NCBI GenBank assembly: GCA_964035575.1
Contig: OZ037929.1
Span: forward strand, 248,001 to 312,000
DNA length: 64,000 nt
From: Rhynchopus sp. YZ270_cl-10
Taxonomy: Eukaryota; Euglenozoa; Diplonemea; Diplonemida; Diplonemidae
Direction of reading: 5' to 3'
Under the pieces are notes generated by a model. That model did no database searches and was not told where the DNA came from. It worked only from the letters and a program-made list of their open reading frames with translations. This document shows positions 32,279 to 41,748 of the stretch, in pieces. The number at the start of each line of letters is the position of its first letter. The first letter of the stretch is position 1. The position numbers were made by a program, and so were the translations under genes.

Positions 32279-33021
32279 GGAGTTTGTGCGTGCAAGGGTT
32301 GTGTGCTCGTCAGCGACGGAGGTGGTGCCGGTGTCCGGTTCGATAGGAGATGGGGTGCGCCCTGTGGCAGCGTCGGGGAAGAAGCCAAAGGTACCTGAGG
32401 GGGGGGGAGGGGGAGGAGGGTGGGGTGATTGATGTGTAGTGAGGCTTTTGGAGGTGAGAGAGGAGGAGGGGGGCTTTGACGAAGGCTCTTATTGCTCTCA
32501 ATTCCGAAGGGCGAGGGGACAGGACCATAACCATATCACTTCATGGATGGCAGCGATTGAAGACGTCAAATACAGCAAATTCTGATTACGTCCAGTGTCA
32601 TGCAAATGCCAGCATGTCACGCATGAGTGTGGGCGGTGTGCAGGTCCCTGGGGATTCGCACACATGTGGCAGATAGAGTGGCAACTAGAAAGCCATTAAG
32701 AGTACAGTCCTTGAGGACCGAGGAAGAATCTTGTCACCGAGAATGTCAAAGGAAGCGAACCAACACCAACATCAGTGTTGTTCGTGCTGAGCTGGTGAGT
32801 GGCGACAACTGTCATATGTGAATCTTGTTTTTCCGTTGCATCTGATTGTAAAAAGAAGTCTCGCCGCATGCTTTCGAACAGCTCCCTGAACGCAGAGGTG
32901 TTGTGCAGGAGCAACAACGCACCTCCGTTTGCGCAGAAATGAATGTCAATGAAGGACAGAATTTTTTTTTTATTGCCCCAGTATGATCTGAACAAATACA
33001 TCCCCCCTGCCTTTCGACTAA
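32279..33021. other. Intergenic stretch, probable 5' region of the pseudokinase gene
   Basis: On the minus strand a pyrimidine-rich run ending in CCCCCCCTCAG (near 32398) precedes about 120 bases leading to the start codon. This could be a leader intron or trans-splice acceptor. Nothing else recognised. Confidence 0.45.
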
Positions 33022-34878
33022 CTAAAAGAGGAAAAAAGTTGGCGGCTGGATGATAGCTACAGCAAGAAAGGGGGCTTTCCATGCCGTGGCAAGGTCCTTT
33101 GCTGAAAGCACGTCACTCTGGACTGACTTCAGAAAAACAACTAGTTTTTAAAAATGCCAAAAAAACATACCTGGTGAAGGGTGTCTGAGGTACTCCTTGC
33201 CGCCCGCACTGCGCGAGTCGTCGAGCGCGCTGTCATTGCTGGGAGGCACGTCTAGGTCGCAGTACGACGCACCGTCGTCACCGGTGGACTTAGTGCGGTT
33301 CGCAAGCAGGGCATGGTGGTTCAACGTCTGCGTCATATCGACGTTCACTTCGTACGCCGTCCCCATCCCTGTATGGCCGCACACATCACCACCGATCTCC
33401 ATCGCCCCTCCCAACCCTTCAATATCCAACGGCAACGCGTCTGACAACCCATTCCCGATTTCCCTTTGCTTTAAGGGGTTCGGTTGTGCCGAGTACTCTT
33501 CTGTGGTGTATCGCTCTGACACTTCTTTGACATCTCTCGGCTTCTCCTTATACACAAAAGACGCACAACAGCAGCATGCACAGGAATCGGAGAAGAACAT
33601 ATCGTGGACCCTTTTACCATGATTTTCAAGAGAAAACGCGGAAAGCCCACCACCGCTTCGCATGGAACGCATCGATCGCATCGATCGCATCGATCGCATC
33701 GAGCGAGACCCCAACCGAGTTAACCCATTCAATGCCGACACACCCCCCGCCCCTTTGCGGAAACAGCACTGTCCTTCGATCCCTGCCTCAGAAAATGATT
33801 CCACATTGCGTTTTGCGATGACCATACGTACCCCTCTCGTCCCTGACACAATCCCTGCCAATAACAGAGGTGTTCCCTGCACCACCAACCACACTGTCGC
33901 CGCGCTTTGGTACAACAACCCCCCAGACTCCTCCGCACCAACCAAACTGGCTGCAATAGAAGCCCCAAAAGAGCCTCCCGACAATATCACGCACAACCCA
34001 ATAAAAACATTGGACGCTCCAGAGGGGAACACCTTGGTTAAAAAGGAGGGCCGGTTTTTGGGTTTTTTCGGAAAATGAAAGACTACCCTGGGGCAACAGT
34101 TTCCATCCTCATTATCGGATGAAGCAGGGGATTTTGGACGGAGTGGGGGTGATACTGTCGCATCGTCGTCCTCTTTCATATGAAAAAAGGCGGTTTTGAA
34201 AATTGCGTATGTATTGACAATACAAAGAAGACATCCTGCTACCGCTAGCACCCCTCCTGTAGTAAACAGTGCGGTCCCTGCAGGGGTAACCCCAGGGTTG
34301 TTGAAGGTCGACGAAACGGAACCGTCATAACAAAAAAAGGATCCGCAAAAAGACAGGATTGTGGTGCTGTCATTCACGATTGGGTCCTCCTCTGTATGGT
34401 ATATTGCAGTGAAAGGGGTAATAAAGGATGCAAAAAAGGTGGCAAAAAGCGAGAAATTCAAAAAAAAGTGATATTCTAAGTGATGCAGCAAGGACACCAC
34501 CTTGGCCGCCCTCGGAAGCTGCTGTGGACCGCCGGGGAGAAGCGAGGTTTCGAGGGGTGTTGGGGCACCTGGCGTTTCCGGTTGGAGACGCCCACGCTGC
34601 TGTCTGCGTCCTGGGGGTCGTTCGAGAGGGGAGGCTTCCCCCAGGGGGCCTAACTCAGGTCTTTCTAACGGCAGTTCTTCTGCGACATCAAACCCTACAA
34701 TCGGAGGCCGAATCAGCCCTGGAGGGAGCGGCGTTGGCAGGTCATCATGCACATTCCTTCTAAGTACCGCCGCGCTACTCCTCCTCCCAAAAAACTGATC
34801 CACGGCGCCTATACTACACGGCTCCGACTCATGACTGCCATCTGAACTGCTAATCTCCGCTTTCTCCTCTATATCCAT
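33022..34878 (-). CDS. Four-pass membrane protein of unknown function
   Basis: The first exon is 33171-34878, from an ATG. A clear CCAG|GTATGT donor at 33171 shows the gene is spliced. The best terminal exon is 33022-33101 (phase fits, 26 further residues), giving 595 residues; this last step is less certain. Residues 1-135 are Pro/Arg/Glu-rich and cytosolic-like. Predicted membrane segments lie at about 138-160, 202-230, 290-313 and 326-346, with a Cys-containing loop between the first two (CGSFFCYDG). After the last segment comes a cytosolic tail with five RSM tripeptide repeats encoded by a 9-bp tandem repeat (33663-33709) and the Cys cluster DSCACCCCASF, a possible palmitoylation site. 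The four-helix layout recalls claudin or tetraspan-like proteins, but I recognise no family signature. Confidence 0.65.
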
Positions 34879-35239
34879 TTTCAAAGAAAGATGAGTAAGA
34901 GAAAGGGAAAAGGGAAAAAGGGGGGTCAGGGAGAGGTTCCCTAAGATGAGCTTAGGGGCTCCTTAACACAAAGAGAGAGAAGAAGAACTAAAATCTGTCT
35001 CTAGTCTTTTTGTTATTCCATCGCAGTAGGGGGGGAAGGGGGGTAAATGGGGTGAGGGGGTGAGGGAAAAAAAACACAAAGTTTTTTGGGGGAGCAAAGA
35101 AAAAAAAAGGGGGGGGGTTGTGTTTCTTATGTGTATGCTCCTGGTAGGGTGGGGTGGGGGTGGGGGAGGTGGGGGGAGCTGTGTGCTGCTGGGAAGCTCC
35201 TTCCCCGATACTGTCATGTGTCCGGTTTACGAAGGTGCC
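34879..35239. other. Intergenic, C/T-rich on the minus strand
   Basis: No gene or recognised repeat. Long G/A-rich runs on the plus strand (35030-35180) would be pyrimidine tracts in the minus-strand transcript. Confidence 0.4.
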
Positions 35240-36085
35240 GTTTTGCATAACTGCAACATGCGTTTCTGGAATGTGGGACAACAACGATGCCAACGTCTTG
35301 CCCGACATAGATGAATGTATTGCCCAACTCACCAAAAACCCTAACACTTTGCCATTTTGCAACGACCCAACACCGATGGTTGCATCTACTGGTGAGGTAC
35401 ACTACCAACCTCTGTGACAGGGGTGCGAAAACCTGGATGTTGTGGAAACAGCACATGGAAGAGCACGAATCCCAATGGTCCAGTGCTGATGCCACTTCCG
35501 AGCAGAACGGTCTTGCTGATGTGCGCAACCGACTTCACTCACAGCTCCGGGATAGCCGGAACCAGAAGAACTTCGTGCACGTGTACCCTGTGGTGCAGCT
35601 TTTGGGTCGTCTCTCCTTGTACACCCAAAGGCACGACGTCAACGTTGCTTCGACCGTGCGACTCTCACTCAATGTTCGTCGAGATGTCACATCGAGGGTG
35701 GTGTCGCCGGGGATCCGACGAGGAGGGTCCGTCAAATCCGCATTCAAGGCGGTTGTATCCAAGCTTAAGGACTTCGAAAATTTTTTATATCGAAGATCCA
35801 AAGATGAATGCAACCCGTATTCTTACGGATTTTCACGAGCTCAGCTCCCTCTCTTCCCTCGAATCGTCGTACGGAAGGGCCAGCGCCGAATTTTTCGCGA
35901 CTACCTCTTTGGCGAAGTCTGAGATCGCCTCGCACTGGCCCCAATTTTTGGAACGGGTCAAGCGTGCCACCGGCCGAAAGCAGTACAAGAGCACCGAAGC
36001 CTTGTTTCTGGATGTCCTGCCTTTGGTGGTTTGCTCCGAAGGTTTCCCTCAGGATAGCTGGAACCAAACAAAAAAAAGGAGTTGA
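35240..36085 (+). pseudogene. Plus-strand coding-like stretch, unrecognised and apparently broken
   Basis: Over about 850 bases the plus strand has ordinary protein-like composition, unlike the homopolymer-driven frames around it. Examples are LADVRNRLHSQLRDSRNQKN and, later in another frame, ALFLDVLPLVVCSEGFPQDS. No single frame spans the stretch, so it looks broken at about two places, although unrecognised introns are possible. I could not assign a family. It is the only coding-like plus-strand stretch between 7 and 59 kb other than the small ORF at 28.4 kb, and it ends just before an inverted-repeat element, which suggests a mobile or transferred origin. Confidence 0.35.
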
Positions 36086-36132
36086 CGTCAGGTAAAGCGA
36101 ATGATCGGGGGAAATTTGGGGAAATGGGGTTA

Positions 36133-36984
36133 GGGTAGTGTAACTTTTTCAGCCTGTTACCGTTACCGCCCGCCGGATTTTTTGAAAACCAAAAAAAAAG
36201 TTATGTAGAAAGTACCTAGGGAAAAAAGTTATGAAGAGGTTCTATAGGAAAGATGTGGGTGGCTGTACAGGGCCCATACCTATAGCACCTCACGATCACT
36301 TGGTGAGTAAGCAATTTTTTCTCGAGAGAAAAGTCGTTTTCCTTCGCGAGTGTTTTCTTGTACACAGTACACAGTACACAGTACACAGTACACAGTACAC
36401 AGTACACAGTACACAGTACACAGTACACAGTACACAGTACACAGTACACAGTACACAGTACACAGTACACAGTACACAGTACACAGTACACAGTACACAG
36501 TACACAGTACACAGTACACAGTACACAGTACACAGTACACAGTACACAGTACACAGTACACAGTACACAGTACACAGTACACAGTACACAGTACACAGTA
36601 CACAGTACACAGTACACAGTACACAGTACACAGTACACAGTACACAGTACACAGTACACAGTACACAGTACACACTGTAGTACCTATAACTTTCTGGTAC
36701 CCAGTCATTCTGGGAACCAGACACCCGGTGTCCAGGAACCTAGGTACCCAGGCAACATGATAATGAGAAGACACAAAATGCTACACGCAACAGAAAACAA
36801 GCTACACGTCACGAAAATAAGGATTTGACTGTGAAGAAAACTCTGGAAAAATGTAAGAAAATCTCTTCATAACTTTTTTCCCCCTGGTAAAACTTTTTTT
36901 TCTTCATAACTTTTTTTCTCCGCCGCCCGCCGGGTTTTTCGAACACCAAAATAACGGTAACAGACCGAAAAAGTTACACTACCC
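36133..36984. mobile_element. Harbinger-like MITE with 3-bp TTA duplication
   Basis: GGGTAGTGTAACTTTTTC begins the element and its inverted copy GAAAAAGTTACACTACCC ends it. The inverted similarity extends through CTGTTACCGTTA. TTA flanks both ends, the target typical of PIF/Harbinger elements. Inside the terminal repeats the word CGCCCGCCGG lies at both ends in the same, not inverted, orientation. The 852-bp interior holds a large TACACAG array and a GGTACCCAG-rich piece (36697-36760) and has no transposase. Confidence 0.65.
36359..36672 (+). repeat. (TACACAG)n microsatellite, about 44 copies
   Basis: A virtually perfect 7-bp tandem array of about 312 bases within the Harbinger-like MITE. 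Because 7 is not a multiple of 3, frames through it show long Tyr/Thr/Val/His/Ser repeats that are not genes. Confidence 0.97.
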
Positions 36985-37554
36985 TTACAAAAAAGAATAG
37001 TGTGGGGGATTGTACAGTATTTTGTTTAGGTAGCTCGCATAAAGAAGTTAAAAAAAAGAGGGAAAAATAACAGACGAAAAAACAGGAAAGATTCAAACTA
37101 CGCTGAAAGCGATGACAACAAAAAAGATGCGCTAAAAAAACACCTACAGACTACACACTGCGACCTCGTCACTATCAAGACCATCTTCTTACTTAGTAAC
37201 TAGCAACTTTTTACTAGAGACAAAACCTTTTGCACATTTTGTTGTTCTAGTTAAATTTTTGACTTAAAACACACTTAGTAAAATCTACAGTCATACTGAC
37301 TAAATCATCGTGTACCCCCATTTCCCCCCCCTTCCCACTACTCCAGTAGTTGAATTTATTTTTTTGTCGATAAAAAGTGTCACCTGTCGTTCCCTCACCC
37401 CCCTTCTTGTAGTTGTTTGATGCGTTGACGCTTCCACACACACTAAAAATCACCTGTTGTGTGGTGGTGTTGCGGAGCACGGTTGGGTGAGTGAACGACG
37501 TTGACACTTTCCGCTCACAAAGTAGTGTGCGTAAAATATAAAAAAAAGAAGAAT
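36985..37554. other. Intergenic, probable 3' region of the following minus-strand gene
   Basis: No gene seen; A/T-rich. The part next to 37555 would be the 3' untranslated region of the membrane-protein gene. Confidence 0.4.
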
Positions 37555-38850
37555 TCAACTCGCAAGCTCCTCCAGTTCTGCTGCAAGCCGTTCTTCCTCT
37601 TCGATACGACGTTGCCGTTTTGTTTCGATCAGAACCTCTAGTGCAGCACTCGTGTGCTCCTTCTGCCTCTTCGTCACCCACAGCGCCGCCGCACAGACCA
37701 CCACCATCAGCACCACCCCTCCCACCGCACCCAGCAGCACCACCATCAGCGCGCCACCGCCTTCCTCTTCACCCTCCACGCTACCTCCTCCCGGCACCTC
37801 CGTCACCCTCTCATCAGGCACTGCAGTCACAGCATCTGGCGCAAAGGTCGCCCCACGCAACACCCACTGCAACGCAAAGGACTCCTCCTGGAGGGTCATG
37901 GAGGACAGCTGGATGTACACCACATCCTTGCAGAAGAGGTACGTCTTGCGTCCTACTGCGTGCATCAGGGTGCTGGTAGTGTCGCCACAGGAGATCTGCA
38001 GAAGCGTGTCTGCACCTAAATTGTCTGCAGAAAGAACGAAGGTCGCAACCTCCGAATCCACAGAGAAACCCCAGCACAACGCCACCGGTGTGGACCCAGA
38101 ATAATGCACTGCGTTTGTTGTCACATTCTCACAGTTTTCCTTCGCAGGGGGTGCCAACGAAATCGGAACCACAGGAACCGGAGTCACCTCCTCCCACCCC
38201 AGCTTCAGGGTATGCCCTTTATTGCCTGAGATCTGTATGAAAAGGCTGCCCCAAAGGCTGACCACGATGACAGATTTGTGGATGGCGAGGTGACCTGCTT
38301 TGGTAAGACCGTCTGCGCCTATTATAGACACATCTGCATCAGAAATTGCGTACAACGTAAATACGATCCGCCCCATTGCCGCCACCTCCCAGCACCCTTC
38401 CGATGCTGTAAACGAAAGATCGGATCCGGTCAGAGATTCACATCCCGTCGGGGGTTCTGGAACTACCGGGAACTCCCCTTCCCCTAAACGCCACGAAAGA
38501 ACGAACTGTCCACCATCGGACGAAATGCTAAGAAACTGCGGCACCTCTGTCAGCCTCAGCTGCGGCGACGTGGTGTTCACTGAATACACCGCATCCCCCA
38601 CTGCAACGTCAATAGATCCTTGCAGATCATGCGGACCAAGCGTAAACAACACAGTACCTGGTGCATACACCTGCCAGCACCGCACACCTTCTGCTCCCAC
38701 CTCCGCCTCAGATGATGGGTAAACAAGAGAACGTTCTGAGATATAAGCGCAAGGCGGGAGACCCGGTGAAGTGACAGAAGCAGAAGCACCACACAAAACG
38801 GTCGGTATCACTGTAAGAAGCAGAGAAACGGGTGCTCTGATGGAATTCAT
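37555..38850 (-). CDS. Type I membrane protein with three extracellular repeats
   Basis: A single exon encodes 431 residues. The ATG at 38850 is chosen because it starts a signal peptide (MNSIRAPVSLLLTVIPTVLC) and lies eight bases after a repeat shared with another gene's upstream region; longer frames lack this. Three homologous repeats of about 85-90 residues follow, starting near residues 33, 137 and 237. Each begins with Cys, has a Cys-Trp (CW) pair about 25 residues later (RCWQVY, GCWEVA, LCWGFS) and ends in L-x-W. They look like small beta-sandwich (CUB or pre-peptidase-like) domains; this is inference. A Gly/Glu linker, one transmembrane helix (GALMVVLLGAVGGVVLMVVV) and a 40-residue cytosolic tail with a charged helix (RQRRIEEEERLAAELEELAS) finish the protein. 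Likely a surface receptor or adhesion protein. Confidence 0.75.
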   Translation of the reverse strand: MNSIRAPVSLLLTVIPTVLCGASASVTSPGLPPCAYISERSLVYPSSEAEVGAEGVRCWQVYAPGTVLFTLGPHDLQGSIDVAVGDAVYSVNTTSPQLRLTEVPQFLSISSDGGQFVLSWRLGEGEFPVVPEPPTGCESLTGSDLSFTASEGCWEVAAMGRIVFTLYAISDADVSIIGADGLTKAGHLAIHKSVIVVSLWGSLFIQISGNKGHTLKLGWEEVTPVPVVPISLAPPAKENCENVTTNAVHYSGSTPVALCWGFSVDSEVATFVLSADNLGADTLLQISCGDTTSTLMHAVGRKTYLFCKDVVYIQLSSMTLQEESFALQWVLRGATFAPDAVTAVPDERVTEVPGGGSVEGEEEGGGALMVVLLGAVGGVVLMVVVCAAALWVTKRQKEHTSAALEVLIETKRQRRIEEEERLAAELEELAS

Positions 38851-38857
38851 TTTTTTT

Positions 38858-38924
38858 TGATAAATTGTTGGAGTAGTGTAGTTGCCTCGGTTTTGTGTTG
38901 CCAACAGTTGTGCAATCTCCACTG
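38858..38924 (-). repeat. D-type module directly upstream of the start codon
   Basis: On the gene strand: AGTGGAGATTGCACAACTG, TTGGCAACACAAAACCGAGG, CAACTACACTACTCCAACAA, TTTATC, then A8 and the ATG. It closely matches the module 125 bases upstream of the tRNA ligase gene, so it may contribute 5' untranslated or promoter sequence. Confidence 0.55.
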
Positions 38925-40384
38925 TCTTTTTCCTAACTGTTTTTTTTAAATTTACCCAGTGGTAGTTAACGACAACCCCCCAGAGGAGGAGAAGGCTGTA
39001 GAAAAAGCAACGAAATGTGGCACGGCGGAAAAATGCGTGGGGGATAAGGGGTAGTGGTGTAACACAAAAAAGGAATGTATATCGTATATCGTCCAAAAGG
39101 ACGGGGTATGGCTTGGTATTCCGTAGTCGGTACCTTCTTTGCTATTATGTAACTGTGTATTTTTTTGTGTACCGTTTTATCCCAAATGTACGTTGGCTGT
39201 ATAATAGGTGTGGGTTGTGTGAGGGTTCAGGTGGTCAAAAAAAAAGCGCTCTAAAAGCAAAATGTGGGATGGGAGAGAGGGAGGGAAGGAAGACTTTCTT
39301 TTAGGTTATATGGTACGACGCTTTTTGTTAGCTTCGATTTTTTTTTAGGGGTTTTCTTTGTTTTAGTAGGGATGGGGGTGCTTTTTTTTTTTTTGCGGTG
39401 GTTTCGACAAACCACCAAAAAAAAAAATGTTGTTTTTCTGCGGGTGCAAAAAAGCAAACAGTCTAAGTGTTAATGCTTCGTTCTTCATGAAGGAGGGGAT
39501 ATTTTTTTTGTTTTTTTTGTTTTTTTTTTTTGGTGACACATACGTGGAAGGCATTGTGTGATCACGTGGTAGCAGCAATGGGGGGGAAACAAGGCATCTA
39601 TATATAAGTAGCGTTCATAAGTACTTTCAAGTCAGTCGAACAAAAAAGCATTTGACAGAAGGGTGCTAACACAGTTACACCCCTTTTTTCTTTTGTGAAG
39701 AAAATTCAAAAAGATTGATGTAGATTTATATGAATTTTTGCAAAAAGAAAAGAAAAGAAAAGAAAACGACAAAACGATGATTTGACATCCACCTGATTTG
39801 TCTGAAATTTTGAAGGAGTTTTTGGTTTAAATACCTCCAAACCCCAAATTTCAGGCAAAATAAGGTGTATCCAACAAATTTTTTTTTTGTCTCTTTGAAA
39901 TCGTATGTGCTGCGGTGTTTTTTTTTTTTTTTTTGCTGTGATTATTTGTAATTTAGTTTGGTATGATCCTGACCCTACTTTGTAGCACATTCGGTGCTTT
40001 TTTTGAAGGGTAAAATGACACCATTAGTGATGATTACTTCTTTTTTTAAATGGCTAGAAACAGTGCTTTTCCGAGAGACTTTCTCGCAACAAGCCAAGAA
40101 AGTGATAAAATTCGTCTTCGTTATGGCAAACCAAAAAGCTGATTTGGTGCTCCGGGAGGGGTCGATATTGACAGGTCGCTGACACAGGAACTTTATACAC
40201 ACCCTGATATTGACAGGTCACCGACAGGTCGTTGACCGACTTCCGAAAGCACCATTATTGGAGACAAGGAGTGGACTCCCTTTGGACACAATCTTCAGCA
40301 GGCACTTTACACAAAAAAAAAAAAGGAGGGCAGCTAGCAGTCCAAAAACTACAGTGGGGAGGGGGAAAAAAATGAAAAGTTTAT

Positions 40385-40419
40385 GAGATGAACCTAAGCC
40401 TCCCGCGCTTAGCCACCTT
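40385..40419 (+). repeat. Structured hairpin repeat
   Basis: AGATGAACCTAAGC, loop CTCCCGC, GCTTAGCCACCTT. The inner stem CTAAGC/GCTTAG is intact while the loop differs from the common form. Confidence 0.55.
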
Positions 40420-40680
40420 CAAAAACGGTTAAAAAAATCACGTCAAAAAAAATGGGGGGGGGATAGGTCAAAGATGCCCACCCAGGTTAAAAAAAATGCA
40501 AATTGCACTATGCAATTTATTTTACAAAAAAAAAAAAACCAAAAAAAAAAAAACATGCCACCACGTCAGAGCCAGGAATGGTGGGAGGAGAAGGGCCGTG
40601 AATGCAATGCCATCAATGTCTCAAAGTGCAAAACGCCCGCGACACCGGACGCAGGCACTGATAATAAAAAAAAAGGAAGT

Positions 40681-40800
40681 AATTGATGCAGGCACTTCCG
40701 ACTGACCCACGTAAGATGCCAACCCCGGATGAAAGCACAAAAAGCATGCGGCCAACAACAGGAGTAAAAAGGAAACCTAAAGGCTTGCCCTATACTGTAG
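40681..40800 (+). repeat. B-type module, long copy
   Basis: TTGATGCAGGCACTTCCGAC, CCACGTAAGATGCCAACC and GGATGAAAGCACAAA, followed by GCGGCCAACAACAG and AAAAAGGAAACCTAA as in the 11923 copy. Similarity covers about 115 bp. Confidence 0.6.
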
Positions 40801-41748
40801 GACAAAATTGCAGACGTGTATTTTCATTTTTCATTTTTTTTTAGGGACCGGCATAACAGAACACGGCCGAACGTTGAGGGAGTGGAGTGGAGGAGACTGT
40901 CAGCAAAAAAAATAAAATAAAATAAACAACATCAAAAGTTGACAAGATGAACCTAAGCCTCTTGCCTTTTTTCGCCCTCCTTGGAGGTAAAACTTTCATG
41001 CTAAATATCCTTTTGTGCAAACACTTCTGTAGCTCAAAGGGGGATGGGGAAGGGACAGTCGGTACAACGCGAACACACAGTATCGCAGGCTCTCTCTTTT
41101 ATTTTTTTTCTGGACAAACAGCATACGAGGAACTATACACGACGGTGGAGGAAATAACTCCATTTGTGGTTTTATTTGTGATTCCACTGTTGTAAGCCCA
41201 ACGATGAAAACACAAAGGTTGGGCGATAGACAGTAACGTTTTTGTAAACCACAACGCAACCCATATACTTCCACCATCATGTCAGGTTGCATGATGAGCA
41301 ACCCCCTCGTCCGCTCTTCCTGAAAAAGAGCAAAAAAAGATAAATTCCCCTTTTACCCAAGCCCTCTTCGGAGGCTTGTAATGATATACAAGCCCGAGGA
41401 GAAAAAAAAAGAGTAACTACGACGTACAAAAAACGCCTCTGGGACAAAAAGAGGTGGTGTGCGCAGTACCGAACAAAAGAGTATTTTTTTTTTTTTTCAG
41501 AAGGCATACCACAACCCCTTTTTTCCTGTGTAGAGAACAACGGGAAAGTAAGGGGCGAATGGGTCTACCTTTGTAACTACCGTGGTCATGACTATGTGGG
41601 GAACGTTGCATGAGATGAGAATGAAAAAAAAAAAACAAATTGGCTGTTTCCCCAATTTGTGACATCCCCAATAGAACCGTTCAACGTACACATATTTATG
41701 TCCGGTGGAATTTCTTTTTTCCATTTTATTTTTGATGATTTGTTTTTT

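Larger units (their letters stand above)
38925..41748. other. Gene-free stretch with hairpin and B-type modules
   Basis: No gene supported. It contains a hairpin repeat (40385-40419), a weaker one (40943-40982), an AGTGCAAA module (40620-40665), a B-type module (40681-40800) and, at 40161-40240, repeated 'tattgacaggtc.c.gac' words. Confidence 0.5.

Noticed and set aside
36350-36760. Long frames of Tyr-Thr-Val-His-Ser repeats on both strands
   Set aside because: They are a direct result of the 7-bp TACACAG array, which is open in every frame; no flanking coding sequence.
38851-39096. 82-residue N-terminal extension of the type I membrane protein
   Set aside because: It would translate the dispersed D module and poly-T tract, lacks an ATG context, and would bury the clear signal peptide.
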